Shown here piece by piece: positions 1-8,460 of a stretch of DNA of 64,000 nucleotides. Position numbers and translations under genes: made by a program. Under the pieces are notes generated by a model, which ran no database searches, was not told where the DNA came from, and saw nothing but the letters and a program-made list of their open reading frames with translations. Location of the stretch: the NCBI GenBank assembly GCA_965249685.1, contig CBDFMN010000003.1, positions 806,001 to 870,000 of the forward strand. The letters run 5' to 3'. This DNA is from RH-AL1 sp965249685. Its GTDB lineage: Bacteria > Pseudomonadota > Alphaproteobacteria > Rhizobiales > Beijerinckiaceae. How positions within the stretch are numbered: the stretch's first letter is position 1; the number at the start of each line of letters is the position of its first letter.

Positions 1-102
1 CATCTTAGGAGCGCTCTCCCGCCATCCGGCCCGCTCGCTTTCGATGGTCGGCTGGGCTAGGGGTGTCGCAGAGGACGCTCCACCTCGCGCAAAGGACCTG
101 GC

Positions 103-1131
103 ATGGCCTCGTTGCAGTCGGTATTCGGCGGAACCGCCAACCCTCCGTTTCCCGCCGAACCGGGCCTCGCATCGCTCTCGCGTGACGAGGAGCTGACCGC
201 CTACCGCCGCATGCTGCTGATCCGCCGCTTCGAGGAGAAGGCCGGGCAGATGTACGGCATGGGGCTCATCGGCGGGTTCTGCCACCTCTACATCGGTCAG
301 GAGGCTGTCGTCACCGGGCTGATGATGGGCGCCAAGGAAGGCGACCAGACGATCACCGGCTACCGCGACCACGGGCACATGCTGGCCTGCGGCCTCGACC
401 CGAAGGGGGTCATGGCCGAGTTGACGGGGCGTGCCCATGGCCTGTCCAAGGGCAAGGGCGGCTCAATGCACATGTTCTCCAAGGAGAAGTGCTTCTACGG
501 CGGGCATGGCATCGTCGGGGCCCAGGTGCCGCTCGGCACGGGGCTGGCCTTCGCCAACCGCTACCGCGGCAACGACAACGTCACCTTCGTCTATTTCGGC
601 GATGGCGCGTCGAACCAGGGCCAGGTCTACGAGGCTTTCAACATGGCCCAGCTGTGGAAGCTGCCGGTCGTCTACGTCATCGAGAACAACCGCTATGCCA
701 TGGGCACGTCGATCACCCGGTCGTCGGCGCTCGTCGATCTCGCGAAGCGCGGTGCCTCGTTCAACATCCCCGGCATCGCCGTCGATGGCATGGACGTTCG
801 TGCCGTCAAGGCAGCGGGCGACCTCGCGATCGAATGGTGCCGGTCTGCACAGGGGCCGATGATCCTCGAGATGCAGACCTACCGCTACCGCGGCCATTCG
901 ATGTCCGACCCCGCGAAGTACCGCACCAAGGATGAGGTGCAGAAGATGCGTGACGACCACGACCCGATCGAGCAGGTCAAGCGGCGTCTGCTGGACGGCG
1001 GCGGAGTGGGCGAGGACGAAATCAAGAGAATCGATGCGGAGGTCCGCGCGGTCGTGGCGGAGGCCGCCGACTTCGCGACCCACGATCCCGAGCCCGATGT
1101 CGCCGAACTCTGGACGGACATTCTGCACTGA
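103..1131 (+). CDS. pdhA: Pyruvate dehydrogenase E1 component, alpha subunit
   Basis: Cytoplasmic thiamine-diphosphate enzyme subunit. With PdhB it decarboxylates pyruvate and passes the acetyl group to lipoyl-E2. The 342 residues are the usual length. The ThDP/Mg motif is visible as GDGASNQGQ from residue 166, running to the conserved ENN at about 193-195. The phosphorylation-loop-like segment YRGHSMSDP lies near residue 265. The ATG at 103 follows AAAGGA at 91-96 with 6 bases between, which supports this start. It is first in a pdhA-pdhB-pdhC-lpdA operon, all plus strand with gaps of about 10-100 bases. Identification rests on strong family similarity and context. Confidence 0.97.
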   Translation: MASLQSVFGGTANPPFPAEPGLASLSRDEELTAYRRMLLIRRFEEKAGQMYGMGLIGGFCHLYIGQEAVVTGLMMGAKEGDQTITGYRDHGHMLACGLDPKGVMAELTGRAHGLSKGKGGSMHMFSKEKCFYGGHGIVGAQVPLGTGLAFANRYRGNDNVTFVYFGDGASNQGQVYEAFNMAQLWKLPVVYVIENNRYAMGTSITRSSALVDLAKRGASFNIPGIAVDGMDVRAVKAAGDLAIEWCRSAQGPMILEMQTYRYRGHSMSDPAKYRTKDEVQKMRDDHDPIEQVKRRLLDGGGVGEDEIKRIDAEVRAVVAEAADFATHDPEPDVAELWTDILH

Positions 1132-1220
1132 CGCGCTCCGGCGAGGCGCTCGCCGATCTTCCGTTTCGTTCGACCGCCACGCCGGCGACCGCGCGGCTCC
1201 CGGTCACAGAGGCACCCTCC

Positions 1221-2645
1221 ATGGCGACCAACATTCTCATGCCCGCGCTGTCTCCGACGATGGAGGAAGGCAAGCTCGCGAAATGGCTGAAGAAGGAGGG
1301 AGACCGGGTCAAGTCGGGCGACGTGATCGCCGAGATCGAGACGGACAAGGCGACGATGGAAGTCGAGGCCGTCGACGAGGGTACGCTCGCCAAGATCCTC
1401 GTTCTCGACGGTACGGAGAACGTGAAGGTCAACACGCCGATCGCGGTGATCGCCGCAGAGGGCGAAGACGCCGACGCCTATGAGTCTCCCGTCCCGGTCG
1501 CACCCTCTACAACGGCCGACACCCAACCCGGCATAGGTGCGGGTGCTTCTCTCGAGTCAGAGGGCGGCGAGAAGCCTGCTGCGATTGCGAAGACGGCGGA
1601 GGACGCGCCCCTGTCCCCGAGGGCCGCTCCGGCCGGAGCGCCGGACGTCCCGGCCGGGACGAAGATGGTCACCACCACCGTGCGCGACGCCCTGCGCGAT
1701 GCCATGGCGGAAGAGATGCGCCGCGACGCGGACGTCTTCGTCATGGGCGAAGAAGTCGCCGAGTACCAGGGTGCCTACAAGATCACGCAGGGATTGCTGC
1801 AGGAGTTCGGGGACCGCCGCGTGGTGGATACGCCCATCACCGAGCATGGATTTGCCGGTCTCGGCATCGGTGCAGCCATGGCGGGGCTGAAGCCGGTCAT
1901 CGAGTTCATGACGTTCAATTTCGCCATGCAGGCGCTCGACCAGATCATCAATTCCGCCGCCAAGACGCTCTACATGTCGGGCGGCCAGATGGGCGCGCCG
2001 ATCGTCTTCCGCGGCCCGAATGGAGCGGCGGCCCGCGTCGCGGCGCAGCACAGCCAGGACTTTACCGCCTGGTTCTCCAGCGTTCCCGGCCTGAAGGTCG
2101 TCGCGCCCTATACGGCTGCCGACTTCAAGGGGCTCTTGAAGACCGCGATCCGCGACCCGAACCCGGTCGTCTTCCTCGAGAACGAGATCCTCTACGGGCA
2201 GAGCTTCGAGGTTCCCGATCTGGTGGATTTCACGGTGCCCATCGGGGTGGCGCGGGTGGCCCGCGCCGGCACCGATGCGACGATCGTCTCCTTTTCCATC
2301 GGCATGACCTACGCGCTGAAGGCCGCCGAGGCGTTGGAGGCGCAGGGAATCGAGGTGGAGGTGATCGACCTGCGCACCATCCGGCCGATGGACACCGAGA
2401 CGGTGTTGGCGTCGGTGCGCAAGACCGGTCGCTGCGTGACGGTGGAGGAGGGCTGGGCCCAATCTGGCGTCGGCGCCGAAGTGGCCATGCGTGTCATGGA
2501 GGGCGCCTTCGATTATCTCGACGCGCCGGTCATGCGCGTCACCGGCAAGGACGTGCCGATGCCCTACGCCGCCAACCTCGAAAAGCTCGCGTTGCCGACC
2601 GTCGACGACGTCATCAAGGCGGTGAAGGCCGTCTGCTACCGATAG
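1221..2645 (+). CDS. pdhB: Pyruvate dehydrogenase E1 component, beta subunit with N-terminal lipoyl domain
   Basis: Second subunit of the E1 heterotetramer, 474 residues. It is longer than a plain E1-beta because residues 1-80 form a biotinyl/lipoyl domain with the lipoylation site ETDKA (Lys43). A linker rich in Ala, Pro and Ser covers about 85-145. The E1-beta body starts near TTTVRDALRDAMAEEM and includes the AEHSQDF-like segment AAQHSQDF and a C-terminal transketolase domain. E1-beta with its own lipoyl domain is known in alphaproteobacteria. The lipoyl domain is almost the same as that of the E2 gene downstream, so both are presumably lipoylated by products of the lipA pathway nearby. 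Confidence 0.97.
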   Translation: MATNILMPALSPTMEEGKLAKWLKKEGDRVKSGDVIAEIETDKATMEVEAVDEGTLAKILVLDGTENVKVNTPIAVIAAEGEDADAYESPVPVAPSTTADTQPGIGAGASLESEGGEKPAAIAKTAEDAPLSPRAAPAGAPDVPAGTKMVTTTVRDALRDAMAEEMRRDADVFVMGEEVAEYQGAYKITQGLLQEFGDRRVVDTPITEHGFAGLGIGAAMAGLKPVIEFMTFNFAMQALDQIINSAAKTLYMSGGQMGAPIVFRGPNGAAARVAAQHSQDFTAWFSSVPGLKVVAPYTAADFKGLLKTAIRDPNPVVFLENEILYGQSFEVPDLVDFTVPIGVARVARAGTDATIVSFSIGMTYALKAAEALEAQGIEVEVIDLRTIRPMDTETVLASVRKTGRCVTVEEGWAQSGVGAEVAMRVMEGAFDYLDAPVMRVTGKDVPMPYAANLEKLALPTVDDVIKAVKAVCYR

Positions 2646-2746
2646 GCCAAAGGCTGATCATGGCGGAGGCGACCCACAAGTTTGGATCGGTTCGAGGCCA
2701 TGAGTTGACCGATCCCCAGCACTGAACCCGCGCAAGGCCAATTTCC

Positions 2747-4186
2747 ATGCCCGTCGACATCCTCATGCCCGCCCTTTCGCCGACGATGGAGAAAGGGAAC
2801 CTCGCCAAGTGGCTTAAGAAGGAAGGCGACGTCATCAAGTCCGGCGACATCCTCGCCGAGATCGAGACCGATAAGGCGACGATGGAGGTCGAAGCCGTGG
2901 ACGAGGGAGTGCTCGCCCGCATCGTCGTTCCCGACGGGTCCGCCGACGTGCCGGTCAACGAGGTGATCGGCGTCATCGCGCAGGAGGGCGAGGACACCGC
3001 CGCCGCGCAGGCGACCGCCAAGCCCAAGGTCGAGCCAGCGGTGGTTGGCACGCCCGCGAACGGCAGCGGCCACGACGGGACGGCCGACGCGATGACGCTG
3101 CGCGGCGAGCGGCCCAGCGCCACGCCAGGGGCCGCCGACACCAAGGCAGCGCCTGCGTCGAGGCCCACCCAGGTGGCGAGCGGGCAGGGTCTTGGGAGCT
3201 TGCAGGCCTTTGGGGGCGTACGGGTCTTCGCCTCGCCGCTGGCGCGCCGCATCGCCGCGCAAGCGGGGCTCGACCTCGCTGCCATCAAGGGCTCCGGCCC
3301 GCGCGGCCGCATCATCGAGCGCGACGTCCGAGAGGCCGAGAAGGCCGGCCCGCCGCCCAAAGCGGCCGGCCCGGTCGAAGCGGCCACGCTGTCGATGCCA
3401 GTGACGCCGCCTATCATTCCGGAGAAGGCAAGCCCATTGGCGAACCTGTCCGACGAAGCCGTAAAGGCCTTCTACACACCCGGCACCTACGAGGAATTAC
3501 CGCACGACGGCATGCGCAAGACCATCGCCCGGCGCCTCGCCGAGGCGGCGCAGGTCATTCCGCACTTTTATTTGACGTTGGATTGCGAGATCGACGCGCT
3601 GCTAGCGCTCCGCGAACAGGTCAACAAGAGCGCGGGCCTTTCCAAGGAGGGAAGGCCGCTGTTCAAGGTCTCGGTCAACGACCTCGTCATCAAAGGTCTG
3701 GCGCTGGCCTTGCAGCGGGTTCCCGACGCCAACGCCACTTGGACCGACGGCGCGATGCTCAAGCACCATCGTTCGCACATCGGTGTCGCCGTCTCCATCC
3801 CCGGCGGGTTGATCACGCCCGTAATCCGCGACGCCGACGTTAAGACGCTATCGGCCATCTCCAACGAGATGAAGGACCTCGCCGCGCGAGGCAAGGCGCG
3901 CAAGCTCAAGCCGGTGGAGTACCAGGGCGGCACCTCCGCCGTGTCGAACCTCGGTATGTACGGGATCAAGCATTTCACCGCCGTGATCAACCCACCGCAA
4001 TCCACCATCATGGCGGTCGGCATGGGCGAGCAGCGCGTCGTCGTGAAGAACGGTGCGCCAGCGGTCGCAACGATCATGACGGTGACCATGTCCTTCGATC
4101 ATCGCGTGTGCGACGGCGCGCTGGGCGCGCAACTCATCGAGGCGTTCAAGCGTATCGTCGAGGCACCGATGAGCATGCTGGTCTGA
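2747..4186 (+). CDS. pdhC: Dihydrolipoamide acetyltransferase, E2 core of pyruvate dehydrogenase
   Basis: Forms the structural core of the complex and transfers acetyl from lipoamide to CoA. Domains in order: a lipoyl domain at residues 1-80 with Lys43 in ETDKA; an Ala/Pro-rich linker; a peripheral-subunit-binding domain at about 160-200 (ASPLARRIAAQ...GPRGRI); a second linker; and a catalytic acyltransferase domain from about 240. The catalytic motif HRVCDG is at residues 452-457 (His452, Asp456). There is one lipoyl domain, as usual in this group. The gene sits 101 bases after pdhB and 11 bases before lpdA. Confidence 0.97.
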   Translation: MPVDILMPALSPTMEKGNLAKWLKKEGDVIKSGDILAEIETDKATMEVEAVDEGVLARIVVPDGSADVPVNEVIGVIAQEGEDTAAAQATAKPKVEPAVVGTPANGSGHDGTADAMTLRGERPSATPGAADTKAAPASRPTQVASGQGLGSLQAFGGVRVFASPLARRIAAQAGLDLAAIKGSGPRGRIIERDVREAEKAGPPPKAAGPVEAATLSMPVTPPIIPEKASPLANLSDEAVKAFYTPGTYEELPHDGMRKTIARRLAEAAQVIPHFYLTLDCEIDALLALREQVNKSAGLSKEGRPLFKVSVNDLVIKGLALALQRVPDANATWTDGAMLKHHRSHIGVAVSIPGGLITPVIRDADVKTLSAISNEMKDLAARGKARKLKPVEYQGGTSAVSNLGMYGIKHFTAVINPPQSTIMAVGMGEQRVVVKNGAPAVATIMTVTMSFDHRVCDGALGAQLIEAFKRIVEAPMSMLV

Positions 4187-4197
4187 CGGAAACAACC

Positions 4198-5640
4198 ATG
4201 GCGGAAACCTACGACCTCATCGTCATCGGCGGTGGCCCGGGCGGCTATGTCGCCGCGATCCGTGCCGCGCAATTGGGGCTCAAGACGGCGGTCGTCGAGC
4301 GCGAGCACCTCGGCGGGATCTGCCTCAACTGGGGCTGCATCCCGACGAAGGCACTGCTGCGGTCGGCCGAAATCTACCATTACCTCCAGCATCCGAAGGA
4401 GTACGGACTGACCGTAGAAGGGAAGGTCGGCTTCGACCCGGCCGCCGTCGTCGCCCGCTCGCGCGGGGTCTCGGGGCAACTCACGGGCGGCGTCGCCTTT
4501 TTGCTCAAGAAGAACAAAATCGACGTGATCTGGGGCGAGGCGAGCATCCCCGAGTCCGGCGAGGTTACCGTCCGCAAGGCGAAGAAGCCGGCTGTGCAGC
4601 CGCAGAACCCGCCGCCGAAAGGAACGCTTGGGGAGGGCACGTACCGCGCGAAGCACATTGTGGTCGCTACCGGTGCTCGTCCACGCGTTCTGCCTGGCCT
4701 GGAGCCGGACGGTCAGCTCATTTGGACCTATTTCGAGGCCATGGTGCCGCCGCGCTTCCCCCGGTCGCTCATCGTCATGGGCTCGGGCGCGATCGGCATC
4801 GAGTTCGCCTCCTTCTACCGCACGATGGGGACGCAGGTGACTGTGGTCGAGGTGTTGCCGCAGATCCTGCCGGTCGAGGACGCCGAGATCGCCGCGCTGG
4901 CCCGCAAACGGTTCGAGAAGCAGGGGATGACCATCCTCACAGGGACGAAGGTGACGAAGGTGGTGAAGGGCGCGGATAGCCTCACCGCGACGTTGGTGGA
5001 CGATACGGGCAACAGCCGCACGCTGACGGCGGAACGGATGATCTCCGCCGTCGGCGTCGTCGGCAACGTGGAGGACATCGGCCTTCCTACGTTGGGCGTG
5101 ACGCTGGAGCGCGGGCTGATCAAGACCGACGGCTACGGGCGCACCAACGTACCGGGGATCTATGCCATCGGCGACGTCGCCGGGCCGCCGATGCTCGCCC
5201 ACAAGGCCGAGCACGAGGGCGTCATCTGCGTCGAGGCCATAGCCGGCCATCCGACGCACCCGATGGACAAGAGCATGATTCCCGGCTGCACCTATTGCCA
5301 ACCGCAGATCGCATCCGTCGGCATGACGGAGGCTAAGGCCAAGGAGGCTGGATTCGCGCTGAAAGTCGGCCGCTTCCCTTTCATCGGCAACGGCAAGGCC
5401 ATCGCGCTCGGCGAGCCCGACGGACTGGTGAAGACCATATTCGACGCGGAAACCGGCAAGCTGCTCGGCGCCCACATGGTCGGCGCCGAGGTGACGGAGC
5501 TGATCCAAGGCTATGTCATCGCGATGAACATGGAGACGACGGAGGAAGAGCTGATGACGACGATCTTCCCGCACCCTACCTTGAGCGAGATGATGCACGA
5601 GAGCGTGCTCGACGCTTATGGGCAGGTCATCCACAAATAG
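4198..5640 (+). CDS. lpdA: Dihydrolipoamide dehydrogenase (E3)
   Basis: FAD flavoprotein that reoxidises dihydrolipoamide with NAD, completing the PDH cycle. The chosen ATG gives 480 residues and begins MAETYDLIVIGGGPGG, so the FAD dinucleotide fold starts at residue 4. An upstream in-frame ATG at 4108 would overlap pdhC by 79 bases and add sequence unlike the family. The redox disulfide is GGICLNWGCIPTK. The C-terminal catalytic pair lies in HPTLSEMMHES. An insert around residues 125-150 (VQPQNPPPKGTLGEG) precedes the ATG motif, as in other alphaproteobacterial LpdA proteins. It is last in the pdh operon. Confidence 0.96.
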   Translation: MAETYDLIVIGGGPGGYVAAIRAAQLGLKTAVVEREHLGGICLNWGCIPTKALLRSAEIYHYLQHPKEYGLTVEGKVGFDPAAVVARSRGVSGQLTGGVAFLLKKNKIDVIWGEASIPESGEVTVRKAKKPAVQPQNPPPKGTLGEGTYRAKHIVVATGARPRVLPGLEPDGQLIWTYFEAMVPPRFPRSLIVMGSGAIGIEFASFYRTMGTQVTVVEVLPQILPVEDAEIAALARKRFEKQGMTILTGTKVTKVVKGADSLTATLVDDTGNSRTLTAERMISAVGVVGNVEDIGLPTLGVTLERGLIKTDGYGRTNVPGIYAIGDVAGPPMLAHKAEHEGVICVEAIAGHPTHPMDKSMIPGCTYCQPQIASVGMTEAKAKEAGFALKVGRFPFIGNGKAIALGEPDGLVKTIFDAETGKLLGAHMVGAEVTELIQGYVIAMNMETTEEELMTTIFPHPTLSEMMHESVLDAYGQVIHK

Positions 5641-5846
5641 GAGGATGTCCTATAGCGCCCAAAGACTAGTAACGGCGGCCAAGGGCCTCCCAAAAGGCAG
5701 GAGAGTGCGCCTGAGTCGGAAAATTGGGCGGCAACCGGTCGATGGCAACCATAAACTTGCTCCGCTCGAGCATAGCTACCCGCCGTTCCAGGACGCCTTA
5801 GAGGCTTAGTATTTGAGTGCGGCCCTTCTGGGCACGACAATCGGAT

Positions 5847-6290
5847 CTAGAAAGCACTGACTAAAGCCAGACCGCCGATCATCAGGACGGCCCCGAGCAG
5901 GCGCGGCCAGCTCGCCGTATGCTGCTTGAAGCCGACGAGCCCGAAATGATCCATGGTGATGGAAGTGATGATCGCCGCCGTCACCGTCAGGCCGATAAAG
6001 ATGCCCGCCCCGAGTTTCTCCGAAAAGAAGATCGTCGTCAGGACATACGTGCCCCCGAGCGCCCCGCCGATCCAGGCCCACCAGGGCAGGGCGGCGAAAG
6101 CGCCCGCGCGCGGCCAGCTGATGCCGTAGAAAACACCCACCACGAGGTAGGCCAGGCCGTTCACGAGCGTGATGATCAGCGCGGCGAGGATGGGCTGTCC
6201 CAGTCCCTTGGCCAGCGTGTTGTTCGCGCCCGATTGCACCGTGTTGAGGACGCCGGCGAGAAAGGCGAGTATTCCGCCGAGCCACATCAT
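5847..6290 (-). CDS. DMT-family (DUF606/YdcZ-like) small membrane transporter
   Basis: A 147-residue, very hydrophobic protein with about five membrane segments (residues 3-20, 33-55, 68-88, 92-112, 128-146). It has the short half-EamA form typical of DUF606/YdcZ proteins. The substrate is unknown. It begins with two adjacent ATG codons (6288-6290 and 6285-6287) just after AGCAGGG, so the exact start is uncertain by one residue. It stands alone, antisense between lpdA and lipA, in an otherwise conserved cluster, and looks like a later insertion. Family call is good and function is open. Confidence 0.8.
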   Translation of the reverse strand: MMWLGGILAFLAGVLNTVQSGANNTLAKGLGQPILAALIITLVNGLAYLVVGVFYGISWPRAGAFAALPWWAWIGGALGGTYVLTTIFFSEKLGAGIFIGLTVTAAIITSITMDHFGLVGFKQHTASWPRLLGAVLMIGGLALVSAF

Positions 6291-6425
6291 CCCTGCTGCG
6301 GTCCTAGACCCGAAAAGGTCTCGCCGTATGCCATAGCTCTGGTCCTAGCGGCCCTGCGCTGCGCCGCGCAGCTACCTATCTCCGGCCAATTGGTTTAGCG
6401 TCGGATGGTTGCGGGAGCCAGGGCG

Positions 6426-7397
6426 ATGTCGTTGGACGAGACTCAAGGGTCGGCATTGATGTCCGAGCCGGTGCGTGCGCGCCATCCGGAGAAGGCGCAT
6501 CGCCCCGACCAGTTTGCGGCGAAGAAGCCGGACTGGATCCGCGTTCGCGCGCCGGGCTCGGCCCAATTCAACGCGACGCAGGACATCGTGCGCCAGCACG
6601 GGCTCGTCACCGTCTGCCAGGAGGCGGGCTGCCCCAACATCGGCGAGTGCTGGTCGAAGCGCCACGCGACCTTCATGATCATGGGCGACACCTGCACGCG
6701 GGCCTGCGCCTTCTGCAACGTTCGCACGGGGATGCCGCGAGCCCTCAATCCGGCCGAGCCCGCGCGCATCGCCGACGCGGTGGACAAGCTTGGCCTCGCC
6801 CATGTCGTTGTCACCTCCGTCGATCGCGACGACCTGGCGGACGGCGGGGCGGAGCATTTCGCGCAAGTCATCCGGGCGATCCGCGCGAAGAGCCCCGGTA
6901 CGACGATCGAGGTGCTGACGCCCGACTTCCTCCGCAAGCCCGGCGCGCTCGAGGTCGTCGTCGCGGCCAAGCCCGACGTCTTCAACCACAACATGGAGAC
7001 CGTGCCCTCCAAATACCTCACGGTAAGGCCGGGCGCGCGCTACTTCCACTCCGTGCGATTGCTGCAGCGTGTGAAGGAGCTCGATTCGGAGATCTTCACC
7101 AAATCCGGCATCATGGTCGGGCTTGGCGAGGAATGGCCGGAAATCCTGCAGCTGATGGACGACCTGCGCAGCGCCGACGTCGATTTCCTCACCGTCGGCC
7201 AGTACCTCCAGCCTACCAAGAAGCATCATGCCGTCATCCGCTTCATGCCGCCGGAGGAGTTCAAGTCGCTGGAAAACCTGGCCCTGACCAAGGGCTTCCT
7301 GGTTGTCTCCGCCTCGCCGCTCACCCGGTCGTCGCACCATGCGGGCGAGGATTTTGCGCGGTTGCAGCAGGCGCGCATCGATGCGCGTGGCGGCTGA
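6426..7397 (+). CDS. lipA: Lipoyl synthase
   Basis: Radical-SAM enzyme that inserts two sulfurs into protein-bound octanoyl groups, making the lipoyl cofactor of the PDH E1-beta and E2 lipoyl domains encoded just upstream. Both Fe-S motifs are clear: the auxiliary-cluster CQEAGCPNIGEC and the SAM-cluster CTRACAFC. The conserved RSSHHA is near the C terminus. I prefer the ATG at 6426 (323 residues, MSLDETQ) because GGGAG at 6413-6417 precedes it by 8 bases. An in-frame ATG at 6405 lacks such a site. A third option, 6462 (MSEPVRA), cannot be excluded. Confidence 0.95.
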   Translation: MSLDETQGSALMSEPVRARHPEKAHRPDQFAAKKPDWIRVRAPGSAQFNATQDIVRQHGLVTVCQEAGCPNIGECWSKRHATFMIMGDTCTRACAFCNVRTGMPRALNPAEPARIADAVDKLGLAHVVVTSVDRDDLADGGAEHFAQVIRAIRAKSPGTTIEVLTPDFLRKPGALEVVVAAKPDVFNHNMETVPSKYLTVRPGARYFHSVRLLQRVKELDSEIFTKSGIMVGLGEEWPEILQLMDDLRSADVDFLTVGQYLQPTKKHHAVIRFMPPEEFKSLENLALTKGFLVVSASPLTRSSHHAGEDFARLQQARIDARGG

Positions 7398-7470
7398 GAA
7401 TGTGGACACGACAGGGGATTGCGCGCATCCGTCGCTTTCCTCGTCCCGCCCTCGGTAGCTAAGAACAGCC

Positions 7471-7929
7471 ATGCCTTCATTCGAGACGTCGCGCCGCGTC
7501 CATCATTCGGCTGCGCAAATGTTTGACCTCGTCGCCGAGGTCGAGGCCTATCCGCAGTTCCTGCCGCTGTGCAAGGCTTTGCGGGTGACCCGCCGCAGCG
7601 AAGAGGACGCGACGCTGACGCTCATCGCCGACATGGAGGTGGGCTACAAGGCAATCCACGAGACCTTTACGAGCCGCATCGTCTGCGAGCGTCCCGCGCT
7701 GAAGATCGTGGTGAACTACATCGACGGGCCATTCCGGCAGCTCGAGAACGTCTGGCATTTCCGCGAAGCGGACGAGGGCCGCGGCTGTCACGTCGACTTC
7801 CACATCGTCTATGAGTTTCGAAACCGGATGCTCGGCCTGCTCATGGGAAGCATGTTCGACCAGGCGTTTCGACGATTCGCCGAAGCGTTCGAAGAACGTG
7901 CGGACAAAGTCTACGGGCGCGTCGTCTGA
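7471..7929 (+). CDS. COQ10/RatA-like SRPBCC (START) domain protein
   Basis: A 152-residue single-domain polyketide-cyclase/START protein. The N-terminal MPSFETSRRVHHSAAQMFDLVAEVEAYPQFLP and the central YIDGPFRQLENVWHF are typical of the COQ10 / RatA group. COQ10 binds ubiquinone and supports respiration in mitochondria. RatA of E. coli was described as a ribosome-targeting toxin, but alphaproteobacterial members are usually regarded as ubiquinone-binding. It follows lipA by 73 bases on the same strand, an arrangement common in Hyphomicrobiales. The quinone role is inferred from family. Confidence 0.85.
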   Translation: MPSFETSRRVHHSAAQMFDLVAEVEAYPQFLPLCKALRVTRRSEEDATLTLIADMEVGYKAIHETFTSRIVCERPALKIVVNYIDGPFRQLENVWHFREADEGRGCHVDFHIVYEFRNRMLGLLMGSMFDQAFRRFAEAFEERADKVYGRVV

Positions 7930-7971
7930 CGGTGGTTGAAGCTTACAGGCGGGTGGTTTTTGCGCGGTCGA

Positions 7972-8460
7972 TCAAACGGCCTCGCTCAGCATCCGCAGCG
8001 CCACGGAGACGGCAGCGGCGCGAATATCCGAGCGGCCCATGGGTCCAAACCGCCGTTCTTCCGCGTGCGCCGTCCCGCCGCGGCGGACGCAGGCGAAATG
8101 GACCAGCCCGACCGGCTTCTGCGCCGAGCCGCCGTCGGGGCCGGCGATCCCAGTGATCGAAACCGCGACGTCCGCGCGCGAATGCTCCAGCGCCCCCACG
8201 GCCATGGCGCGGGCGACCTCCGCCGAGACGGCGCCGTAACGCGCGATGAACTCGGGCGGAATGCCGAGGCACTCCGCCTTGGCCTCGTTGCTGTAAGTGA
8301 CGAAGCCGCGCTCGAACACGACGCTGGAGCCGGGGACCGCCGTCAGCAGGGCCGCGACCAAGCCGCCCGTGCAGGATTCCGCCGTCGCCACCGTCAGCCG
8401 GTTCTTGCGGTAAAGCGCGAAGACGGCTTCCGCCTCGGTAATCGCCGCGCCGGTCAGCAC
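7972..8460 (-). CDS. pncC: CinA-family nicotinamide-nucleotide amidohydrolase (PncC)
   Basis: A 162-residue protein corresponding to the stand-alone C-terminal CinA domain. The domain hydrolyses nicotinamide mononucleotide to nicotinate mononucleotide for NAD recycling. Motifs seen are TAESCTGG (residues 25-32), GGFVTYSN-like RGFVTYSNEAK, and ITGIAGPDGG. There is no N-terminal molybdopterin-binding COG1058 domain, so this is not full-length CinA. It overlaps the 3' end of ispDF by 7 bases on the minus strand, so the two are translationally coupled. Confidence 0.9.
   Translation of the reverse strand: MLTGAAITEAEAVFALYRKNRLTVATAESCTGGLVAALLTAVPGSSVVFERGFVTYSNEAKAECLGIPPEFIARYGAVSAEVARAMAVGALEHSRADVAVSITGIAGPDGGSAQKPVGLVHFACVRRGGTAHAEERRFGPMGRSDIRAAAVSVALRMLSEAV

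Noticed and set aside
4099..5634. 511-codon minus-strand open frame antisense to lpdA
   Set aside because: No recognisable motif, rich in Arg/Asp/His, exactly opposite a well-kept lpdA.
5618..5809. Small plus-strand open frame after lpdA
   Set aside because: No ribosome site, overlaps the lpdA end and shows no domain.
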